Source: an uncultured Acinetobacter sp. (lineage in GTDB: Bacteria; Pseudomonadota; Gammaproteobacteria; Pseudomonadales; Moraxellaceae). From it: a stretch of 64,000 nt of DNA. The notes below the pieces were generated by a model. It saw nothing but the letters and a program-made list of their open reading frames with translations. It had not been told where the DNA came from and ran no database searches. The stretch spans positions 1 through 64,000 of the forward strand of contig NZ_CANLSL010000012.1 in the NCBI RefSeq assembly GCF_947493735.1. Reading direction: 5' to 3'. This document shows positions 47,058 through 55,180 of this stretch, piece after piece. A program made the position numbers and the translations under genes. How positions within the stretch are numbered: position 1 is the stretch's first letter; the number at the start of each line of letters is the position of its first letter.

Positions 47058-47082
47058 AAAGAGCCTAGTTTAGGCTCTTTTC
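47058..47082 (-). terminator. Terminator of the DUF11 gene cluster
   Basis: The stem AAAAGAGCCTA / TAGGCTCTTTT has a three-base loop. It lies between the cluster and pstS. Confidence 0.75.
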
Positions 47083-47156
47083 ATTTCATCTTGATGTCAT
47101 TAAATTCTGTTATGAAACTTGTTTAATCACATCAATTATAGATGGCTTACAATTCC

Positions 47157-50100
47157 TTACTGCGGTGTCACACAGAATCTTACTGTACCACTGCTTGCAG
47201 GCGTTAAGTTACCCGTCAATTGCCATAGTAAAGCCTCTCCCGTACGTGTTGCATCACAGCTATTGCCACTTGGTGTCGACTGACAAGAGATGCTAGCAAA
47301 AGTGGTTCCTGTTGGCACTGAATCTTTGACTTTGACATTCTGAAGATTCTTCACACTATTGTTCTTATAGGTGATTTCATATTCCAGTTTGTCTAAAGTC
47401 GTTGCTTCATTCACTGTGCTAAATACAGCTGTATCCGCAACAGTCGATGGGCAAGATGCAACCTTACGCACTTTCTTACTCAGTTCTAATCCTGCACTTC
47501 CTGTTAAGGTCGTATCTTGGACTGTATTCGAGTCACCTGTGAGCGTCTGCGCAGGATTACTCAACGTCACGCTATAGCTCGCTTCGAGCTGTGCATTATG
47601 TTGCGCTCCCGCATAGACATTGGTTGGCACGTGAACACGTTGTACCAAGCAGATATCCGCTGATGGTAGTAGGCTCACTGGTGCAGAAGTGCTTGGATTA
47701 AATAATGCTTCTCCAGCATCTACTGTGCCATTACAGTTGCTATCACGATAGATCAGCGCTTGCCAATCTTGATCAGATGCACTGCTTGGCTGTTGATTTA
47801 ATGTTTGCGTTATACCAGTCACTTGCACTGTCGCATCCGTTTGCAAGCGATGTGGATAGTCTGTCACTGCGCCTGCAACAACGGTATGTTGACCGTTTTC
47901 CGTCAGAATAAGATTCAGCTTCGCATCACCAAAGTTCAGATCAGTGTAGTTTCCTGAAGTTGCCTTAGGTACTGTAATGGTATCTGTATCACGTGTATAG
48001 CCAGTCGTACCACTTACTGAGGTATAACCTTCGACATTGGTCTGTACAACACAGAAGTTTGGACTTGGCAATGTCGCTTGACTCACTGCAAACTGATATT
48101 GACCCACTGCATCCGTTTCTGTTGTCGCAAGGACAGTGCCCGAACAGTTTGTCAATTGTACTGTGCTATTTGCTATTCCTACTTCGCCAGTGTTTTGCAC
48201 TGCATTGTAGGCATTCGAGGCAATCCCAGTCATACCACTATTATCTTCAAAGACTTTACCTTGAATAACAATAGGAGTTAGCACAGAATCCGTATCTGTA
48301 GCTGAGTTGTTTGTACTCACTGGATCAGTCGTACCACTTGGTGCTGTGATTGTGGCAACATTCGATACATTGCCACTGGTCGCTGTGACATTAGCTTTAA
48401 TTGTAAATGTCACCACACCACCATTTGGCAAGGTTGGAATAGCTAAGCCATTGGAAGACTCAATATTTGCAATGGTAAGATTTGCCGCAGTCGGACAAGA
48501 TGCACTATTTGTAGCTGAACACGTTACAGAAGTTTTTGTCAATCCAGTCGCAGCTGCATCTCTAAACAATGCACCATTTGCTGCACGTGGACCATTATTT
48601 GTGACAACCACAGTATAGGTAACTTCATCACCTGTATAAGTTGCAGTCACACCATCTGTTTTAGTAATACTCAAATCTGCAGGAGGCAATGACACTGAGT
48701 CTGTATCCGTTGCAGAGTTATTGGTACTCACTGGATCAGTCGTACCACTTGGTGCTGTGATTGTGGCAACATTCGATACATTGCCACTGGTCGCTGTGAC
48801 ATTCGCTTTAATTGTAAATGTCACCACACCACCATTTGGCAAAGTTGGAATAGCTAAGCCATTGGTAGACTCAATATTTGCAATGTTTAAATCTGTTGCT
48901 AGTGGACATGATGCACCGTTACTTGCGGCACATGTCACAGAGGTTTTGCTCAAACCAGTCACAGCTGCATCTTTGAACAATGCGCCATTCGCTGCACGTG
49001 AACCATTATTTGTGACAACCACAGTATAGGTAACTTCATCACCTGTATAAGTTGCAGTCACACCATCTGTTTTAGTGATGCTCAAATCCGCAGGCGGTAA
49101 TGACACTGAGTCCGTGTCTGTTGCAGAGTTATTGGTAGTTACTGGATCAGTCGTACCACTTGGTGCTGTGATTGTGGCAACATTCGATACATTGCCACTG
49201 GTCGCTGTGACATTGGCTTTAATTGTAAATGTCACCACACCACCATTTGGCAAAGTCGGAATAGCTAAGCCATTGGTAGACTCAATATTTGCAATGGTAA
49301 GATTTGCCGCAGTCGGGCAAGATGCACTATTTGTAGCTGAACAAGTCACAGAAGTTTTTGTCAATCCAGTCGCAGCTGCATCTCTAAACAATGCACCATT
49401 TGCTGCACTTGGTCCTTTATTAGTCACTGCAATCGTATAGGTAACCTCATCACCTGTATAAGTTGCCGTTAAACCATCAGATTTTGTGATTTCCAAATCA
49501 GCTGCTGGAACAATCGTTAAATTCACAGAGCTACTATTATTAGATGTAATCGAATCAGTTAGACCTGTAGACGATACCGTTGCCGTATTGGTCATACTAC
49601 CTACTGTTGATGCAGTACCCTGAACAACATAAGTACATGACGCACCAGATGCACCAGTAAATGAACCACTTAATACTTGTCCATTAATCGTTGGTGCAGG
49701 ACATGCAGCCGTCGCAGTTGTCAATAGTGTCAAATTGGTGATATTGGTCGGAACTGTATCAGTAAATGATGCTGTGTTTAAAACACCAGTGATCGCCGTT
49801 GGACCATTATTCGTGACTTTGATTTGGTAGAAGACATTACTACCCTGATTGACAGATATAGCCGTCGATGCAAATGAACCATTGGTTAGGCTTTGTTGCT
49901 TCTCAATCGCCATATCTGCAGCAGGTGAAATCGCAGTTTGCACACTACTACTATTATTCGTGGTGTCAGAATCACTTATACCACTTGGCGTAGAAATCGT
50001 TGCCGTATTGGTATACGATCCTTGCGTAGCTAAGAAAGGAGCATTTGCTCGAATCACCACTGTACAAGTTGCACCAACTGGACCACTAAAAGTACCAGTG

Positions 50101-52454
50101 ACGGTATTACTTCCTGTTGGATTTTCAGTTGCAGTACAAACCGTTGCACCTCCTCCGCCTGTTCGACTTACAATCGAATTAAGGGTAAATGGGGAAGGTA
50201 TCGCATCAGAAAAAGTCGCCCCAGTAACTGCTGTTGGACCATTATTAGTCATGACCAACTGATACTCAACAGTACTTCCATCTAAAGGTATAGGAACGAT
50301 GCCCACAGGATCTCGTGTAAAAGTACCTGATGTACCTGCGCGTTGGGTTTTTACAATACTCAGATCAATAAATGTACCTGTGTTTGTATATGTACAAGTC
50401 ACATTTTCATCTGGCATTGTGATTTGATTATTTGTGACAGTAACTACTGTTGGTGTCGTACGCTCTGTCATACATTGCAATGAAGCATTATAGTTCGCAG
50501 AACTTCCAGTCGTAAATGATTCGGCAAACGTGATTTGCGCACCAACCGTAGCAAGTTTAGCCCCCGCAGAGTCAGTTTCACTCGCTGTTTCCGCTATCGC
50601 TGAAAAATCCGTCAAACCAGTCGCTGTAATATTTACAGCATCATTAATCTTGGCATTCGACCAAGACTTCCGAATCGTTAGATTACGTTTCTTTTCATTA
50701 GTAAATGTACAGGTAATATCTGCACCATTTTTAATATTGGCCGCTGCTATCGTGAGTGTATTATTCACAAGCGTACCAAAATTACCTGTATTCCCCGTTG
50801 TTGCACTATTGGCATCGGTACATACTGCACTCGCCAACTGATAATTAGTTAAAGCATCTTCTGTAATGTTTACAGCAGTATTGAGCGATTTTGCCCATAA
50901 TTGAGCAGAAGTTACAGCAGTCCCAGCTACAGTCGTCGTCAAACTCGTTGACGTGACATCTGTGGTTGTATTTTGCAAATTTGAGATAGAAGAGAAGTTA
51001 AATGTACCTACGCCACCAACTGACCTTTTCGCAATTTTAATTTTTGCACCATTGATAATTGTCGCATTTACAGAACTACTGTTGTTGGTGGTATCAGGAT
51101 CGGTACTACTTTCAAACAAATTTGCAGTGTTGGTAAAACTACCTAAAGCTGTGGCAGTACCTTGAAGTATTACTGTACATGTCCCACCAACAGGACCTGA
51201 AAATACACCCGAATAAGTATTACCTGACAAGCTGCCTGTACAACTTGTACCCGTCCCTGTAGTTGACGGTGTGCCGACAACACTCAGATTGGTGATATTA
51301 CTCGGAATGTTATCACTAAATGTGGCAGGAGCAACGGCGTCTATCTGACTAGTACTCCCATTGGTAACTGATAACTGGTACTGCATGACTGTATCAACTG
51401 GTACATCATTCAACGCTGTACGAACAAAACTATCACTGGTACCTTTGAGCTGACTTTTGACAATAGAAACATCATTATCTGCTTCAAGACTAGAAATACC
51501 AAAAAAGAATAAATCCCCACCAACCTGATTCGTATTTGGGCGCCACGAACTACCTTTGCCATCACCATGTAAATATACATCGAATGTTAATGATGTAATT
51601 CGTCGACCTTGCAAATAAACACTGCCACTCGCACCACCACTACCAGTAGTTGCACTAATAACGCTATTACTATTTGCAATACGTGTCGATGTGACAGAAA
51701 AGCCTGAGCTACCAGAGAGCCTTGACATTGTAACACCTGTAGCAGAGGCGCTATTTACCAAGTCGAACTCAGCTGAAAATCCTTGATTACCAAAAGTTCC
51801 ACCCAAGCCAGCAAGATGAAGTACAGGGTTCGTTACAGCACGATTAAAAGTTGCTGTAATTGTACCTACTCGATGGCGCCCATTTGTAGTTCGGTTAGTT
51901 GCTGCCAATCCACTGGTTGAAGCAAATAATGCCATTCCATAGTTGCTTGAAGTATTAATACCACCCGTAGTTCCCGACGAACAGTTAGTACTATTCCCTG
52001 CACAGCCTGTAGGTGCATTCTGAATCGACGCTGAAAAATTCTCATTAGTTGGACTACCAATACTATTCAGTGGTGAGAAAGTTCCTCTACTTGTCATAAA
52101 GTCGCCCGAGGCATTAATTGTACCACCTATTGTAAAGTCAGGATTGTTACTTGAGTCGCTACTTGAATATTTAGAGTAGCTATATACCGAGCTAATATTG
52201 TACGTCACCGTCGTCGTTGGGGTAAAAGTAGTATAGTTATTATCGGTAGGGTTATTTGCGTTTAAACGAAATGTATGTGTCTGCGCACTTGAAGTTGGTC
52301 CCGTGGTTGCTCCTGATGTTCTAGAGTCTGAAAATATTTCCAAAGTTCTTGGTAGCGCTGAAGCTGTCATACTAATGCATATTGTCATCAGTATTACCAT
52401 GCTCTTCAATATCGCTTTTTTGTACGAAGTCATTGCTCTATTCAACGTAATCAT
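47157..52454 (-). CDS. Giant secreted DUF11 repeat protein (about 1765 residues)
   Basis: Start placed at ATG 52454 (AGGTG upstream); the frame runs further, into the previous gene. A signal peptide (residues about 8-28) precedes LPRTLEIFSD. An N-terminal beta domain of about 300 Ser/Thr/Gly-rich residues follows. Next is a DUF11 Ig-like unit, then two SpaA/prealbumin-like modules (YQLASAVCTDAN...CTFTNEK; CTYTNTG). Two more DUF11 units follow, then three 137-residue DUF11 repeats encoded at 48284-49516. An SdrB-like domain (IQGKVFEDNSG...DAVGQYQFAV) and a DSNCNGTVDAGE calcium-loop-like motif precede a final DUF11-type module. There is no LPXTG, beta-barrel or visible anchor. It may be a surface or matrix protein; the export route beyond Sec is unknown. 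Confidence 0.82.
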   Translation of the reverse strand: MITLNRAMTSYKKAILKSMVILMTICISMTASALPRTLEIFSDSRTSGATTGPTSSAQTHTFRLNANNPTDNNYTTFTPTTTVTYNISSVYSYSKYSSSDSSNNPDFTIGGTINASGDFMTSRGTFSPLNSIGSPTNENFSASIQNAPTGCAGNSTNCSSGTTGGINTSSNYGMALFASTSGLAATNRTTNGRHRVGTITATFNRAVTNPVLHLAGLGGTFGNQGFSAEFDLVNSASATGVTMSRLSGSSGFSVTSTRIANSNSVISATTGSGGASGSVYLQGRRITSLTFDVYLHGDGKGSSWRPNTNQVGGDLFFFGISSLEADNDVSIVKSQLKGTSDSFVRTALNDVPVDTVMQYQLSVTNGSTSQIDAVAPATFSDNIPSNITNLSVVGTPSTTGTGTSCTGSLSGNTYSGVFSGPVGGTCTVILQGTATALGSFTNTANLFESSTDPDTTNNSSSVNATIINGAKIKIAKRSVGGVGTFNFSSISNLQNTTTDVTSTSLTTTVAGTAVTSAQLWAKSLNTAVNITEDALTNYQLASAVCTDANSATTGNTGNFGTLVNNTLTIAAANIKNGADITCTFTNEKKRNLTIRKSWSNAKINDAVNITATGLTDFSAIAETASETDSAGAKLATVGAQITFAESFTTGSSANYNASLQCMTERTTPTVVTVTNNQITMPDENVTCTYTNTGTFIDLSIVKTQRAGTSGTFTRDPVGIVPIPLDGSTVEYQLVMTNNGPTAVTGATFSDAIPSPFTLNSIVSRTGGGGATVCTATENPTGSNTVTGTFSGPVGATCTVVIRANAPFLATQGSYTNTATISTPSGISDSDTTNNSSSVQTAISPAADMAIEKQQSLTNGSFASTAISVNQGSNVFYQIKVTNNGPTAITGVLNTASFTDTVPTNITNLTLLTTATAACPAPTINGQVLSGSFTGASGASCTYVVQGTASTVGSMTNTATVSSTGLTDSITSNNSSSVNLTIVPAADLEITKSDGLTATYTGDEVTYTIAVTNKGPSAANGALFRDAAATGLTKTSVTCSATNSASCPTAANLTIANIESTNGLAIPTLPNGGVVTFTIKANVTATSGNVSNVATITAPSGTTDPVTTNNSATDTDSVSLPPADLSITKTDGVTATYTGDEVTYTVVVTNNGSRAANGALFKDAAVTGLSKTSVTCAASNGASCPLATDLNIANIESTNGLAIPTLPNGGVVTFTIKANVTATSGNVSNVATITAPSGTTDPVSTNNSATDTDSVSLPPADLSITKTDGVTATYTGDEVTYTVVVTNNGPRAANGALFRDAAATGLTKTSVTCSATNSASCPTAANLTIANIESSNGLAIPTLPNGGVVTFTIKANVTATSGNVSNVATITAPSGTTDPVSTNNSATDTDSVLTPIVIQGKVFEDNSGMTGIASNAYNAVQNTGEVGIANSTVQLTNCSGTVLATTETDAVGQYQFAVSQATLPSPNFCVVQTNVEGYTSVSGTTGYTRDTDTITVPKATSGNYTDLNFGDAKLNLILTENGQHTVVAGAVTDYPHRLQTDATVQVTGITQTLNQQPSSASDQDWQALIYRDSNCNGTVDAGEALFNPSTSAPVSLLPSADICLVQRVHVPTNVYAGAQHNAQLEASYSVTLSNPAQTLTGDSNTVQDTTLTGSAGLELSKKVRKVASCPSTVADTAVFSTVNEATTLDKLEYEITYKNNSVKNLQNVKVKDSVPTGTTFASISCQSTPSGNSCDATRTGEALLWQLTGNLTPASSGTVRFCVTPQ
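48284..49516 (-). repeat. Three tandem 411-bp repeats (137 codons each)
   Basis: The marker TGGATCAGTC recurs at 48321, 48732 and 49143, exactly 411 bp apart. Flanking bases are nearly identical over most of each unit. The units encode DUF11 modules beginning ADLSITKTDGVTATYTGDEV. The outer two units share one variant of an internal segment, and the middle unit has another. Confidence 0.85.
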
Positions 52455-52470
52455 ACTTATGCACCTAAAA

Positions 52471-55173
52471 TTATTCTGCAACATAGCGCACCCCAAAACT
52501 AAACTCGTAAGACTGACCAGCGGCTACGCTGTCCAAAACACCACTGACATTTCCTGCATTACCAACTGTTGTCGAAGTTGAGATCGAACTACAACTAGCA
52601 CAACTTGGCGCATGTGATAACACCGTATATGCTGGTGTCTGATCACGGAAAGCAAAGGCGCTATTCAACGCTGTTGCACTCTGATTCGTTAAAGTCACAC
52701 GATACTGCACACACTGCTCTGAGCCATTCGTATTTTTACCGATTGGCAAAGTGTTGCTTGTATATGCACCCTCAACCGTACCATCACAATTTGCATCCAA
52801 ACCTTGTAGCTTAGTTAAAATAAGCTGTTGATTGTTCACAGTCGTTAAATCAACCACTTGATCAATCACCACATTAGAAGCATCAACCAAATTCACGGTC
52901 GTGGTATTTGTTTGAGCAAGATTATTCGCAGCTGTATTTTCCACTCGAACAAAAAGACGAACTTGCGAATTCGCAGCTAAGACGCCACCTGGCAAATCTG
53001 CAATGCTATCAATAAACACATCTGCACTATCAAACTGACCATTACCATTACTATCCAAATACAAGTCTGCTTTAAAGTCGGGATTCGAGTTATTCATCAC
53101 AAAGTCATGCGTCGAATCTAACGCTGTATCGGAATGATTGAGCAAAAGATGGCTATAAATAATCGTCCCTTGTGGTGCAACTTGACCACTGAGATCAGGC
53201 ATAAACTCAACTTCTGCCGCAGATGCCACACTTGTAATTGCAATTTGGTTCAATATTGTATCGAAACCTGGATTGGTCGTTCCATCTGTACTTGTAACAC
53301 TTGTAGAGCTAGCACGGAAATATACTGGCACTGTACTTGTTTCTGCTTCAGGGCTTATTTCCACAACAGCACAAACAGTTTGTGTTTCACCATCATTGAG
53401 ATAACGTGTCTTACCTATTTCAGCACCTAATGTTGTACAGTTTGCATCTGCAGTTTGATAAAAACGTACTGAATTTACACCTGCAGGCAGATTTGCTTGA
53501 GCAAAGTTTTGATCTGCATCAGCACTGAGTAAATATTCTGTTGGAGTCCCTGTATGTTTTACAGTTAATGGGAACACAACTGTTGAACCTGCTTCTGCAT
53601 CACTTGTATTCGTTGTTAACGTCTTCCAAGCAACACCTGCATTAGCAACATTACCATTACCTGTACCATTCGCTGTTGTTTCTGGACTGTTATATAAATC
53701 AACAAGTTGAGTAGATGTAATCGCATTTAAACTACTACGATCTTCAACCGTATCAACAACAGAGCTTTGATTGATTGATTGCGCTTGAGGCGTAATGCTA
53801 TAGGTTTCAGATGTTGATACAGCATAGTCACTTGGCAAGCGAACTTTGACCACGATTGCAAGATTTTGATTTGGCGCAATGCTACCTGTGTCAGGAATAC
53901 CATCAGCATTACTATCAAGGAGTGGCGTTACACCATCTGCACGATAAAACTCAACCACACTTCCCGCCGGGAATGTATTATTTGCAATAGTCAGGTTATA
54001 GCGATCAGTCGTGTTACCTGTATTCCACACATAGTTATTAAAATTAATAACTCCGCCTTGACTCACGCCTGCAGCAGTCAATACGTTATCTGCTGCACTT
54101 GCACTGGCAGAGCTAGAATTCGCATTAATTTCAACATCATAGATCGGGGAAACACGAAGGACAGCGATATTCGATTCATCAGAAATACTAGCAGTTGATG
54201 TCGAATTATCATGATCAGATGCAACATTTACAACATTACTAATATCACCAGCGGTTGCACGTACTACAGTTGCACGGAACTCTATAAAGCCTGATGTATT
54301 TGCAGGAACACTAGTAATAACAGCAGTCACAACATCATTATTGACGCTATAGTTAATACCTACTGGATCATTTGAACCTGTTGCAGGATTAACCGCTGTT
54401 CCATTCCAATTTTCGCTTCCAGCCAAATAATCCAAGTCTGTGCTTAATACATCGACCAAAGTCACATTACCTGTAACCGTACCATTATTATGATAATCAA
54501 TACGAATAGTTACTGCGCTTCCCGTTGTTGTTTCAGTTACAGAGAATTTTTTACGCACAACCAATGCAGATTGATTCGTCACTGTCAACGTATCACCATT
54601 AGCTCCAACGTGTTGCCCATTAACGGAATTTACAGTAATCCCTGAAACAGACATTTGACCAGTCGTTACACTACTTGGAACTACACCACCAAGCAACAAA
54701 CCAACAGATTGACCTGCTTCTAAAGCATAAGATGTAATCGGAGTTGAGGAATCAGGCAAACCATCACGATTGGCATCCAAATAAACTGCCAAACCTGATA
54801 AATCAAAATTATCACTATTTGCAATATTCGTAGAACCCAATGTGTACTGATCAGCAAAATTACCATTATTGGTTAAAGTATGCGGTAAATAAACAGTCTG
54901 ACCTGCCACTACATTTTTATTGTTATCTGCTGTCAACTGGAAAGAATACACAGGTAAAATCGTTGTTTGTACCAAGTTTGAACGACTCACCTGCACAACA
55001 GTAGACCCTTCTTCCGTATATTCGCCAATCGCCATATTACTGATAATGGTTTGATTTGCAGCGAATACATTTGTGCTCAACAGAACACCAAAAACCATGA
55101 CAGCAAAGTAAATACTTTGCTTGAAATGGTGGCGGGACTGGCTGAAATTCGACATTTTATCCATGATATTCAT
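52471..55173 (-). CDS. Secreted DUF11-type repeat protein B (900 residues)
   Basis: A 900-residue protein. The signal segment SIYFAVMVFGVLLSTNVFA precedes ANQTIISNMAIGEY. The body is a chain of Ig-like beta modules (TLTNNGNFADQYTLG, VVRKKFSVTETTTGSAVTIRIDYHNNG, and TALNSAFAFRDQTPAYTVLS). Calcium-loop-like motifs recur: DANRDGLPDSS, DSNADGIPDTG, DSNGNGQFDSAD and DANCDGTVEG. It starts seven bases after the upstream gene's stop and overlaps nothing else of consequence; the giant gene follows, starting 17 bases downstream. It is a paralogue of protein A (55181-57856) in domain order and in shared motifs such as the central D-x-NADGI-x-DTG. Function is unknown. Confidence 0.8.
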   Translation of the reverse strand: MNIMDKMSNFSQSRHHFKQSIYFAVMVFGVLLSTNVFAANQTIISNMAIGEYTEEGSTVVQVSRSNLVQTTILPVYSFQLTADNNKNVVAGQTVYLPHTLTNNGNFADQYTLGSTNIANSDNFDLSGLAVYLDANRDGLPDSSTPITSYALEAGQSVGLLLGGVVPSSVTTGQMSVSGITVNSVNGQHVGANGDTLTVTNQSALVVRKKFSVTETTTGSAVTIRIDYHNNGTVTGNVTLVDVLSTDLDYLAGSENWNGTAVNPATGSNDPVGINYSVNNDVVTAVITSVPANTSGFIEFRATVVRATAGDISNVVNVASDHDNSTSTASISDESNIAVLRVSPIYDVEINANSSSASASAADNVLTAAGVSQGGVINFNNYVWNTGNTTDRYNLTIANNTFPAGSVVEFYRADGVTPLLDSNADGIPDTGSIAPNQNLAIVVKVRLPSDYAVSTSETYSITPQAQSINQSSVVDTVEDRSSLNAITSTQLVDLYNSPETTANGTGNGNVANAGVAWKTLTTNTSDAEAGSTVVFPLTVKHTGTPTEYLLSADADQNFAQANLPAGVNSVRFYQTADANCTTLGAEIGKTRYLNDGETQTVCAVVEISPEAETSTVPVYFRASSTSVTSTDGTTNPGFDTILNQIAITSVASAAEVEFMPDLSGQVAPQGTIIYSHLLLNHSDTALDSTHDFVMNNSNPDFKADLYLDSNGNGQFDSADVFIDSIADLPGGVLAANSQVRLFVRVENTAANNLAQTNTTTVNLVDASNVVIDQVVDLTTVNNQQLILTKLQGLDANCDGTVEGAYTSNTLPIGKNTNGSEQCVQYRVTLTNQSATALNSAFAFRDQTPAYTVLSHAPSCASCSSISTSTTVGNAGNVSGVLDSVAAGQSYEFSFGVRYVAE

Positions 55174-55180
55174 CCGCTCT

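Noticed and set aside
48284-49516. CRISPR-like regular repeats
   Set aside because: The repeat is an in-frame 411-bp protein module, not a short repeat with spacers.
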